From Pipra filicauda (lineage: Eukaryota; Chordata; Aves; Passeriformes; Pipridae), in the NCBI RefSeq assembly GCF_003945595.2, contig NW_024104998.1:761224-825223 (forward strand): a stretch of 64,000 nt of DNA, read 5' to 3'. The first letter of the stretch is position 1. Every line of letters starts with the position of its first letter. The position numbers were made by a program, and so were the translations under genes. The notes under the pieces were generated by a model. It saw only the letters and a list, made by a program, of their open reading frames with translations, ran no database searches and was not told the origin of the DNA. Below are positions 34,061 to 46,900 of the stretch, piece by piece.

Positions 34061-37000
34061 CTTGATCTGACAGGAACCACCCTGGGGCTCGCAGAAGCCC
34101 CCCTTGGGCTGACGGCATTTGGTACTGCAGGAGCAGGAGCTACAGAAACTATCATTTTATCTCTGATTAGTAGGAGTTTGTTTGTATTGGAAAAATAACA
34201 GTAATTTACTTGCACTTACTTAAATGTATATTTATCTTGTCTGTGACTCCTTGTCTCAACTGAGAGGAGCAAAAAGCATTTTTTCCAGTTTTAAGCAGGG
34301 AAACAAAATAGTCCTGTTTTCCACAACTACATATTTGTGAAAGCCAATGAAAGCCTCTCTTCCTTCCTGTGGCTTTGGAAAGGAGAATATCTAAACATCA
34401 AACTGAGGCCAGACTCAGAATGTTGGTGAGGTTCCTCAAATGGGACGAAGCAGCAGCGTCAATTAAAGTTGGAAGGAGGAGAGCCTGCATGCTGGAATTG
34501 TAGTACATTTGGATAAAAGGGGAAAAAAAGTGATGCAGGTGGGATGATAGATAACAAGACCAGTCTCGGTGGTATTTAAAAGCATGTAAATGGCTTCTGA
34601 CAGAGGGGAAAAAATAGAAGGTTCCTCTTTCCATTCCCCATGTTTTGGCTTTGCCCTCTCTGAGACTGACCATTAGTAATGGCATTTCGAGCAATTTATT
34701 TGTGTTTATTAAAGAAGGGGTTCCCTTAGTGGCTACAATGCTATTTTGTAACTTTGTAATCCTGTGTAGTTGGTGTCTGTATTCTTGGTTCAGAATGTCT
34801 GTAAATCTAATTTGTGAGTTTTAATGCTATAACAAGCTACATAGTCCAAGAACAAAGACTGAATACAATTTGGAACAAAGCATGAATACTTAAATGTAGA
34901 TTTCGAAGACAGGCCAAGCCTAGCTTTGAAAAATACCCAAAACTTTTTGGAGTGAACGAAATTCCTTTTCTTGCAAGTCTGTAAACACTGAGGACTAATA
35001 GCAAGGTACTTCTTTGCCTTGTTTCTAGCTTATTGTCATATACTAGCATTCAGTGAAGTCAGGAGCAAGCTCTATGCAGAGCATGTCTTGAAGCATATTG
35101 ATCTACTTTCCTGTTTAATGAGTATCTACATATAACTGAAGAAATGGGGATATTTAATTTTGGGAACCATCTAATTTTAGTTTGCTTCTTGGAATATAAA
35201 TTTTCAAGGGATTTCATGGATATTCTTTATAAAATACGATTGCTTAGTAAAAGATATTCTCTCTGGGGTCTTTGTCAGGATTAGAACAGAGATGTGAGTG
35301 TTGCCAGAATGTAATTTAGGTGCCTGGACATTGGCGAACATGCTGTCAAGGCACAGCTAGTCCACAGTCTGGAAAGCATGGAGGTAATGCAACACTTTTC
35401 ATAGTAGCAGGATTTTGCTTCCAGAGTAACAAGTTTAAATTAACCTGTACATTTTCGTATTTAATGGAGATTTACTATTTTAGGTGCTACTATTTTGGAA
35501 ATAGAAGATAATGAAAATCAAATTGAGTGCAACTTTCTTGTTTCAGTAATTACATCTTTAAATTAACAGATGTACAGAAAAGCTTCCACGTCTGACTAAG
35601 GGACAAACTCTACCTGGAATACACTGGAAAAAATAAAGGAGAAATTTAAAGATATGAAATTTCTAAATATATGAAGTTTCCAAACCAGCTTCAATACAGA
35701 AAAATGTAAGTCTGCGTACCTCGATCTTGACAAGGAAGGCTGTATTTGCCTCTGCTTTGCTAAAAGTCAGCTAAAGCAATTTTGATTAACAAAGGCTGTG
35801 AAGTGTCACAGACTTAATGGCATCCTGAGAGTCAGGGCATATCAGTTAGATTTAACTCCTCTGTGGAAAGTAGTTCATAAATAAAATCTCGAGATCTCCT
35901 GACAAAACATTTTCTAAGAAATGTAAAATTATAGGTGTATGCTTGACAGCAAAATTTATACTAGAAGCAGTAAAAAGAACTTTATTAACATAAACAAGTG
36001 GAGTATCCTAATCCCTTTCAGAACTCCTAAGTTTCTCTATAAGATGAACCTTGGAAAAGACAGTTATCTTGCATATAATTTAGTCTTGGGAGAGACCCTT
36101 GACATCACCTTTTGAACAATACTTTCTCTCAAAAGGCAGTAGAAGGGTTTATTCAACTTCCTGCGTAATGCAGTCATTGTGAAGACTGGATTTCATTGTA
36201 GTTTTGTATGAAAAAGACAATGGAAATATGTATGGAAAGAGTTAAGTTTTTAGGCTAACACAGTTTTTCAATTATTTATCACATTTCATGAAATTTGAAG
36301 GACATTAAATGAAGGTAGCAGTACTGGCTCCTGTGTCAGGTTACTGTCTAACACCCAAATAACAGAAAAAGACCACTTCTTCATGTCTTTGCCACCACAC
36401 ATTGTATGCCTGGTGAAAACTGTCAATAATTGCTGGGGTTTTTTTACCTTCCTGAATGCTCATAGGCTGCTTCAAACAGTCCTAGTAGTACAGAATCAAT
36501 ACCTTAGCGCCAGCGGCCACAGCAAAACTGTTATCATTATTGTGTTTACCATCGGTCGGGTTACACTCTTTCCTCCCAAAGCCACTAAAAGTTCCATTAA
36601 GCACACTCAGTATCTCCTTGGCAAGTTCTTTCTGCCTTCTACAGGTACCAGACATGTTTCATTTTTTTTCCCTCACAGAAGGATGTTATGGCTAAGAAAT
36701 ATATTGAGATAAAAACAGGTAACAAGAAAAAAATATTGCCCAGTTCTTAAACAAATTGCGTCAGGACACTGATTCAAAACACTAGATTATTGAATTGGCA
36801 CCCTGACCTTCTGAAACTAGATAAAAATAAGCCAGTAGGAGAAATGGACCATGAAAAACTTTGGGTTTATTATGGAGGTAAATAATATATCCTTTCCAGG
36901 ATTTTCTTCTCTTCTCAGACAAAGCAGACATGCAAGCTTGTGTTCAGTGCTGAAGACATAACCATTCAAAGGTATGATTTTATATAGACACATTTAATCT

Positions 37001-39800
37001 ACCCTTTAATTAATCAACTGCATGTGTCATTTTTCACTTTAACCCATTCACCATTTCTGGCTTTGTTGTGTCATTAAATATGACATTTCCATATTTGGAA
37101 AACAATGTCAAGCTGCAACACCCTACTGCATTGTACTGCCTCTACTAAACAGAAATCATGATTGACAGCTTGAGTCTCAGAAGGAATAATTTTCAGTAAA
37201 TAGGAAATACATAACATTCATTAGTGGCTTTAAAATATTTGGAAAAAAGTGACATTAAACAATTTTCTCTATTTTTTTTCTGTTCATGCATCATTAATCC
37301 TCTGTCTCTACTACTTAGCATACACCTTTTAATTTTTTAAATTATTTTTACCTTTGTATGTCACTATATGCTCACCACAGACTAAATGAGAAACAACTAA
37401 ATTACCACAGTTTGGCTCAAGTAAAAAAGCTGTGTCACTTACTATGGGGACTTGGACTAATCATATGTTTTTTCTTACAGATCTATTTATATTGCTACTT
37501 TTGAGTGTAGAGAGTCATTGGGAAGGCAAAGAGCATGATAATTCAGAAAAGAAGAAAGTTTACTACAGTCACTGCTCCTGTTTCACAGCCATTACTACTC
37601 TTCCTGGAGGACTTTTATTCGTGGCACATTTGGGGTCTTTCTATTATTATTTTTCAATAATGAGGAGGAAAGAAAACTGACATAAATTCCAGTGACAGTA
37701 ATTTTCAAATAGTTGATCAAGATTTTAGTCCAGATTTTTCAGAGTCAAATAACTTCATTTAGGCAAATAAATCTCTGGTCAAGCTAAGGAATAGGGTGTT
37801 CTTCAGAGATTTGCACCCTTAAATGTAAGAGTTAGTCTTCCTTTGATAATAACGAAAGACTAGAATTAGGAGCCAAGTTCTCTACTGATAAAAAAGCCCC
37901 ACATAAGAGAAGAAATATGCCAATGTAGAACTTTCTTTGTCCTATGGTAGAATTTGAATATAACTGTTTCAGATTGTCAAGTCTCTTAAGAAGAGATAGC
38001 TAGGATATGGCAGTTCATCAGAATTATAATGGAAACTTTTTTCTACTATTTTAAAATCCTGATTTTTGAAAACAAGGGTCATATATATAAAGCAGTTATA
38101 AACAGTTGAATTTAAAAAAAATGTCAATAACTTCTGTTAACATTTGGAAGAGACTAAAAATTTTAAAATTATATCTTAAATTTTCAAAGAAAAAGTTATT
38201 TTTATATAATAACATATACTGCTTAGAAAATGGAATTCAATATCAAAGAAGATTTTTTTTTTCCTTTCATTTTTACATCAGAAAACCATCAAGATCACTT
38301 CTTTCACAGAGAAGTTTCTGTTTCGATGAATTGATGAGTTTTTTAAAAATATTTTTCCCTGAAAAATTCCTCATCAGCTCTATAGCTGACACTGCCACTG
38401 ATGAGTAAATTTGGTCACTTAGGCAAAATTTCGCACTGGGATCATTTGAGGGGAGCACAAGCTACTCCACCAGGCAATCATGGCTCACAGGTGGTAGAAT
38501 GTAGAGTGATGGGTTTCTTTCTTCCCTCTGCTCTTTGTGTTTTAGGGCTATGCAGAGTTGAAAGGAATATGTATCCCATAACCACATTTGTGTGGACTTC
38601 CACGTATTACTGAGTTCTACCTGTCACTACCAAGCATGGTGGCGCATGCTCCAAGGCTTCTTTGCAGTGTCACTGAGGAAACATAATATTAGCAAGGACT
38701 AACAATTCACAGGCAGCCAAGAGCCTGCACTTAAAGCATTGTTCTTATTTACAGTAATGCTGAGTTCATGTCAGGTGTAGCTAAGCTCCACCAGGAGTTC
38801 ATCTTGAGCATTTATCTATTTTTTTTTTTAATACTCAGTGTGCATCCATGTTTGCATTCCCTGTTTCTAGTCAACACTGTGGGTCATTCAGCAACACTTC
38901 ATGAAAACTAGATCATCCTCATTTATCTTGGTAGATAACTCCCCATAAATATAAAAAGAGAAGAAACTTATATATCTACTGAGATAGAAGGTAGTGAGTA
39001 TTCAAGATATAAATTTGATCTGAAATTTACTAAGACATTTAGCCAAATTTTGCGGGTTTGCAGAGTTGAGTTATTCACTTCCTAAATTTTGGGGAAGCTG
39101 CATTGACAGAGACCAGTCTATGAATATTTTCCATATATTATTTGATGAACAATCTTTCTACATGTGTAGAGGAATTTCTATGCTAGTATACACTCAACTA
39201 TAATAAATATGACATTTATCATAATATCAGAGACTAATTCCAGTGGCTGTAGATATGAAGAAATCTATTCTATTGAAAGGAGAAATTGCCAGTGCAGTAC
39301 AAAAGGAGTTCAGGAAGAAAATGTACAGCATTGTAAACACTGCTTTCTGCAAGATTATGTATTGTGTGATCTCCTTCAGACACATGAAAAGACAGGAATA
39401 AATGCAACTATTATACTCTACTGAATAACATATCTCTCCTAAAAGTTTTGTATTAATCATCCAGTACTTAGAAATTCTGATAACAATGTTTTTCTTTTCC
39501 ATTATATGTATTTTTATATTAAGTATCATTGAGAAACATTGTTTAGAGAGAAACCTAATGTTATTTCTCTGAATTACACTAAAGCAAAATAGACTGTAGG
39601 AGGATACAGTCTGATTCTGAAGTCTTTGTTCAATATGAAACTTTCCCATAGCCCAGTCTAGTATTTGTAAAGACTGGCATGCCTCGTACAGGTTATACTC
39701 CTGGAATCCAAGCAAAAATATATGTAATTATTTTATAAAAGAAATATTTAAAAGCAATGTAATTGTCACCTCTAACACACTATAACGTTACCTAGTGTAG

Positions 39801-39838
39801 TAGTAGTAGGACATAGTAGTTTAGTAGTAGGACATAGT
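39801..39838. repeat. 17-bp direct repeat, 21-bp period
   Basis: TAGTAGTAGGACATAGT occurs at 39801-39817 and 39822-39838 within a TAG-rich patch. Confidence 0.9.
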
Positions 39839-42800
39839 TTAGGATATTGTAGTCCTAAATTGATAGAAGCACTATCTACTTCTTTTAAAGATGCCACATA
39901 GCTCTGAACACTAAAAAAGCAGTAATTGACCAGTAGGACTAGAAATGCCAATTTGAGCTTTATTATAGATTAGTTAAGAAAAGCTTTAGTGAAATTGGGA
40001 TAGCAAAACAAACTAGCTTTTTGCATTTCACAAAACATCTGTGAAATATACTAATTATTTTCCTTCTGCTGGTACTGAAAAATGAAGTGGAGGTCGAGTT
40101 AATCCTCAGCTCTGTAATTACATGCTAGTGTATATATTTTTATTTCAGTTCTTTCAGTGACAAAACAGGGTCATAATAGAAATAAAATCAGACTATTTCT
40201 TCTGTTGTGGGGACCAAGATCCATATCACTGTCTGCAGCTTACTTGTGGTTTGTCTTCTAGAACTACTACCATTGATAAAACCCAGCTAGTTTTGCAGAT
40301 GGCAATGTTGAATGACTCTGCAGTCGCTTTGTGTGAATACGTAGGCAGATGGAAATTTTGGAATGTGACATGGCATGGCCTTCCCATTCACAAAGCAATT
40401 ACCTAGGTCTTTGAGTTAAATAGAAGGGGCAACTAAGAGCTGTGTTTCAGATCTAGAGTTCTTCTAGATTCCCCCAAGCCCCATTTTTTCCATGCTACTG
40501 TAGTCACTCAATGTAGACACCAGTACAAGCTCATTCTACTTCTTAAAATTCAATGGGGCCTTAAAGTCAAGATTAGAAACAGCAGGTTTCCATCTTCTGA
40601 TTAAACATTTGAACTTTATATACCTAATAAAAGAACTTCTATTCTTCAAATATAAACCTAGTGTGGAAAGGTTTCACTGTTTTGCCACTGAAATCAGTGG
40701 GAAAAATTAAACAGACTTTTTTCTGTGATCAGAGTTAAAGAAGGTCATTGCTGTTGTAGCATCCTGAAATCAAAGATATGAAATATAATTTTAATTTTTA
40801 CTTAACACATATACTAAGGGAAAGCTGCAGTATCTGATCTGCTTTTTACCTCTGAAACTTGGCATTTTTTCTTTATATTCTGAAATAAAAGTAATTTATT
40901 TTAAAATATAAATACAATCAATTTTCTGAATGAAATTATTTGACCCTTATGTTCTCCTGTGTCTACTTTTTAAGTGATTCAATTCATCTTTTGGATCTGC
41001 TATCTTGGTGTTGTCCATAATATGTCTTTTAAAAATAGAAAAATGCCATAAGCACATTGGAAAACCCAAGAGTATTGATAATCCTTCTTCAACCATTATG
41101 TCTGTTCTCTGCTTTCTGAGGAAATGTCTATTTTCTCACCTAGACTATCATTAATGAACTTCCATGGAGAAATTATTATTTCTGGCTCCCTCTGATGGTC
41201 CACTTTGGAATGATGTATTTACAACTATCCATTCAGATACAGTATTCCATTTCAATATTTTCATAAGTAACTCTTGGATATGAATGTCTCCATTCATATG
41301 AGACAGTTTTCAACTTTGGTATATGACTCTCCAGCCAGCCACTAGATATCTAATACTTTATGTTCTTAAAATTGCAAATTGGCATTCTAGGGATTTCTCC
41401 TTCCAGGTTTCCATAGCAACTCTTGTAGAGCTTATTCATTAGAAAGAGTTCTGTTTAATTGATCTCCTAATGTATTGCTTAATAGTAACTGTTAAGCAGT
41501 CTTTTGTTTCCAGGTCATATTTAGGGTTCACATATTTGCATAAAAGCATTTCATTAGCTGAAACCAATCATTATTAGTAATTTTCTTTTTTTAGTTTAAA
41601 ATAACTAAACTGTCATTGAGATTTTCTGAATAGCAAATATTTACATCTTGCTGAATGGGTTTTCTCTGTGAGCCTGGGTGCTTTGTTTCTCTGAGCAGCA
41701 AGAAAATTACAGAGCTTCAAAATGTTAATCAGGGAAGACAAAAAGAAAGTGCCTTTTTTTTACAACTGAAATGAAAATGCACAGTGATGATAACTATAGG
41801 CCACAGGCAATATTTGATGACGAATTTGATTGTAATGGATAAATATCCTTTAAAAATCACAGTAATGCACTGCCCAACTTGAATAGATTTGGATGTTTCT
41901 GCTATGCGTAACAACGATTTTCTGACATCTTAGGCTATGAAAGTTTAAAACCTCAAACAAATCTTTTTTTTTTTTTGCGATATGGTGTTGCTTAAAACTC
42001 TTCCCACTTATGTTAGCTAGCATGATTAAAATTTGTATGGTCAAATATATTCATTCACTTGGTTCTGCAATTGCAGAGTTGTTTACAGAGTTTTAAGCTC
42101 TTTTCAGCCTACTGGGTACATGGTACGTAAATGTCAAACAATTCATCCACAGTCATGATGAATTTTAGTCCTGAAAATAGAAAAAGTACATTCATCAAGA
42201 ACAAGCATTTAAATTCTCTGTGGATAATAACTGTTATATAGTTCAAGTAACTTCTTAAACAGCTTAAAAACAGAGCTAGCCCATCAAACTTTCTAAGCTT
42301 GAATGGAGAGTATAGAACTCACTCCATGGAGCTGGATTCATGTTATACACACTATGAATCTGGTCATGAATTCATATTAATTCATTACAAATCTGGATAT
42401 TCTAAAATAACATTCTTTCATATTCTTTTAGTAGTTTTTCTGTATTTTTTCCTAATGCTTGGAACCCATAGCTTTTCAAGATTTGTTTGCAAACATATTT
42501 AAGATTTAAATCTGATTCTTTTTCTCTTTTGTCTCTTTTAAATTGAGACCCGATATTCTCAAGCACAAAACTTCAAGATCTATGAAAACAGAAAATATGA
42601 AATGATTTCTGATGGATTCCCAAGACTTAGAAGGCATTAATTCCTTTAAGATCTCAAAACATTCATAAGCAGTTGTCCCTCTGAGTAGTATAATGTAATA
42701 TGCACAGCTTGAACAAAATCTATGACGTTGGGAAAATAATTGAGAAGGTCTACAGTGAAAAAGAAAGAAAAGGTATTGTGTTTGTTCTTCTGTTTCCTAA

Positions 42801-43870
42801 TAAAATACAGGTAAAAATTGCTGTTGTTACTGTTTCTGTTTTATATTACAGTGAAGGTATCCAGAAGGGGAAACAAATTACATTAATATTCATGGTAAAA
42901 CATAGGCTGAACTTATTTCTCGTCTCATAGCCTTTTATTTTGTCTTTACTGAAACAACATTTGTGAATACTTCTTCCCCAGTGATAATTTTAAAATAGGT
43001 GAGAAGCATGTCTAAAAGAAATGTTACTTGATTGAGCTTTACAGGAGCCCCAAATATCTGGTTCTATTTTCCATTCATTTTCTGACATTTTATAAAATAT
43101 CAATATGGAGAAAAGCTGTGTCAAAAATCTTCCTTAGAAGCTTGTTTATTGTTACACACACAATGCAGAGTAAGGATGAGCCTCAGGAATTTCAGGACTT
43201 GACAACTATCTCTTAGCTACAGCAGAGAAATAATCTATCATCTCAAGAGGTATTCTTTTCTAGGGATTTATTTATTCTGTGAAGTTCACCAAGCTACATC
43301 CATTTTGGTTTTTGACCCTACTGAAGTTAATTGGCTGTACGAATCAAGGCACCCTGACTAACAGAAGTTAGGCAGCTGGCTGACGTATAATCTTATACAC
43401 AAGGACAACTAAAAGCAGATGAGATCTGAGTCTCACAGACTGCATCTACAGAGCAAGAGTTTCAAGGAGAATATAAAGCCTTATCTGTAATAGTAACTGC
43501 CCAATACTTCCAATGAAGCTACCTAGAACATGATTTTCAGCTATCAAATCTACACAGTTGTTCATACTTTGAACAGTTTTTCTTTTATTTTATTATTATT
43601 TTTCATTATGTTGCAATATGGGGTACATATTGCACTTGTAATTTTTGCAGCCATTGTTTATACTACTTGACTATTTAAACCCTTGAAATATGAGACTCAA
43701 TAAATAAAGCAACTAAAATTGTGAATTCCACCATGAAAGAGTACAATCTGAAATAGAGAGTCTGTATCCTCCATTCTTCCTCCTGTGAAATGATACTGTT
43801 TTAGCTTATTATACCTTCTGCTGTTTTTAACTAGTTTTATTTCCAGGAGCTAGTCCTAGCATTGATTCCT

Positions 43871-43917
43871 CTTTCTGTTATGCATCACTAAGGTTACTGG
43901 TGATGCATAACAGAAAG
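43871..43917. repeat. Perfect 18-bp inverted repeat (hairpin), 11-base loop
   Basis: CTTTCTGTTATGCATCAC (43871-43888) is exactly complementary to GTGATGCATAACAGAAAG (43900-43917). Overlapping it, AAGGTTACTGGTGATGCATA (43890-43909) is repeated with one change at 43915-43934. So one arm of the hairpin has also been copied directly, which suits a template-switching replication error. Confidence 0.95.
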
Positions 43918-46900
43918 GTTAATGGTGATGCATACTGGTGACTTTCTATGAAGCATTCAGGTTGATCAAACACTCAGGGTTGTGCTACTGTCTAGAGTGC
44001 CAGTTTGATGACAGTATTTGTCTTTTTCTTCCTCTACCAGCAGGTCAAAATTAGTATTTCTTCATGAAAAGAATACTCCCACACACACGAGGCAGCTTCA
44101 ACTCAGAGCACAATGCTCATTTCTATGCATTCACAAGCTGAGAATATTCATGTCGTTTAGGTAAATTTGACCTCCTAGGATACAGTAACAGGTGCACCTT
44201 CAGTGAGAAGGTTCAAAAGAGGTACATGCCATTGCTGAAAAAGGTAGGGATTTTGGTTGCATACCTAAAACCATAGAATATCTTGCATATATTAGAGTAA
44301 TATTTGCACTAAATTTGGCCAAACATAGGTTCAAACGTTTTTGCTACTGTTTTCTCCTTTTCGGCACACAGAAAAAGATATATGAAAAACATCAAAGAAC
44401 ATCAAGGAAACTGCTGCTTTTTCTTAGTGTTGCTTTTTTATTAAAAGATACTTTTATCAGCTGTGGTTATTTTTTAGAATGCCTTTCTAATTATTACCTT
44501 AATTGCATTGCTGGCAGAGTATGCAGGTTTTATTAATCAATAAGACAATGATCCTCATAATGAGATTATACAAGCAGCAACTAATCATTATCTCATCATC
44601 AATCTCTAAATCAGTTTCCCATTATTAAAATCCACAGTACTCTGTTGGTTTCTCAACAACAATATTTTACAACCACAGTGTATGTTACAGCATAGATGTT
44701 TTCACTGTTGACTGGAGTTTAATTTCCTTACCAGCTGTAGCGTTCTGAGCTGGACTTGGTACATAAGATGTTACAAGTCAGTAGCAGCAACATCTACCAT
44801 ACCTGCTGACCGGGTTTCCCCACAGAGGCTACAGATGTTTTGAGCTATATGCGTGTCCTGCCACTGCTTGTAGGCTGATGTTGAAAACTAGAAAGGTGTT
44901 TTCCACTTAACTCTCTACAGCAAATATGAACTCAATATGGTGCAGGTGCTCTCAACTATCACATGACGTGGAGAACCTTACAGAAAGTCAAGCCGTGCAT
45001 GCCCATGCAGCAACAGCCAACACAGCAGGGACTATGGGATTTAAGCAACATGAACTGGGTATTGTCCACACAATCCTATAAGTACCAGTGTTCCTGGAAT
45101 GTGTACGAGGCTAGCAATGGATAGCTTGCATGCTACCAGCTCACACTACTATGTTGGCTCCCAACCTTCTCTCCTTGGCTCTGCCATGACAGCCATGGAG
45201 CAAGAAGTTTGTGTGCCTCATTAACTACAAATATACTTGTGAGTAAGTATGCTTTTTTTATCTGAGCCCATTTAATCATACACTGTCAATTTCATCTCAG
45301 ACTGTGACAGCCTACCAGCTGAAGCGTGCTGAGCAGATAATCTTCTTTTCAAAGACAAAAGCAAGCCAATGTGATAGATAGTCATCTAAGGGCAATAGAC
45401 ATTAAAAGCATATCTTTTGCTTTTACCTCCACTCTTCCTGCACCGCAGTGTAATAATTTAACATCCCAGAAAAACATGTTTCTGGCATTCCTGTAGAGGT
45501 AATCAAAGGGAGAAGGTCCCTCCTTGAGCAGGAAGGTGGTTTCCTGCCCAAGATGAGTGACTGTTTGAGAAGCTGACAGTTCAAGCAGCTTATAGAGAGA
45601 GTCATACAGAAAGCAAAACGATGGCCTGTAAGTGCATTGTTATTTACATTGCACAGTTCTCATGTTCCTGCATTTTCCTTTGTGTTTTCCAATGAAACTT
45701 GTTCCTTGGAAGCCAGTAACCAGTAGAGCATTTAAAAAGATACAATTTGCAGTCATTAAAGCTTTAAATAACAGCATTCAAATGGACATTCAAAATACAA
45801 ATAAATTTAAAAGCACAGATATTTCTAAGAAATAAAAAAAAAAAAAAATAAAAAATAGGCAAGTAAATATTGTGTATTCCTATCTGCAGTATTAAATTAT
45901 TTTAAGTAACACCTTTTTTACCACCTTCTTTGTCTCTTCTTAAAATAAGAAGGGAAGCCTAGAGAAAGCATTAAGTAACAGCAATGGCATTGTAAATTCT
46001 GTGACATACTAAGACCACAGAATAATTATCTAACTTAAATATATCAATGGTTCTTCCAAATACTACAAAGAAATAAAATAAAAAACAGTGCTACATGTCT
46101 GCACCAGCCCCTGTTTTTCCTTTAGGCAAAGCAGCTCATGCTAAAAATTAATAAACATAACCAGGTCTCCTATTACTCCTTAACTAGCATCACTTTCACC
46201 CTTCAAAATCCCAGATAAATTTAGAATGAACAAATAACTTATCTGCTTTCAGGTTCTCATGTGTTTCCAGTCTTTTCTCACAAGTTCCAATTTACCAGTT
46301 TTAGTTACTTTTTAAAAAATCTGAGATAAATTCTCAATTGTTCCTCTGTCCTCGTCTTAGCCCAAGAAGATTTGTCCCATTTCCTCATTCATATAATCCC
46401 TGTTGAAAAACATGCTTCATGTTACCAAGAGGTAGAACTAGAAAAGTATTTTCCCACACCTTCCCAGGATTTTGTCTTCTATCATAGCAAATTAACTATT
46501 TATTGTGGGAGTTTTTTCTTTTCTGTGCTAATAGGTCCATTTGGGATATTTTCCTGATTTATTTTTCATTAAATATGGTCTGCATATTTAATTCAGGTAA
46601 ATGACTAAGATAATTGCTGTCCCACTCAATGCGAGGAGAACCAGGTGTCCTCTGCTTCTCTGGAATCAGTATGGACCTTGTGTGAGCCTGACCATAGTCT
46701 ACTATGCATGAAGGAGTTAGTGACACATGTAATGTAAGATTAGCTGTGTTATTCTCTTTTCATAGTGAGATGATAGCATGTCTAGAAGTAGATTGTTTTA
46801 AACTCTAAGCCTTCATGTTTCAATATTTGTCACAGATAAGATCTAAGACTCAGTCCAGGTGGAGTACAACTGTGATCAGCTTTGGAGGTTAAAGGAAAAA

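Noticed and set aside
39227..39715. 162-codon minus-strand open frame, the longest outside transposons
   Set aside because: The composition follows the AT-rich DNA (Ile, Phe, Tyr, Lys, Leu), with no domain, no promoter or splice context, and no repeat similarity.
43871..43917. Hairpin considered as a microRNA precursor
   Set aside because: A perfect 18-bp stem with an 11-base loop and no flanking lower stem is too short for a typical precursor. The direct third copy suggests a replication error instead.
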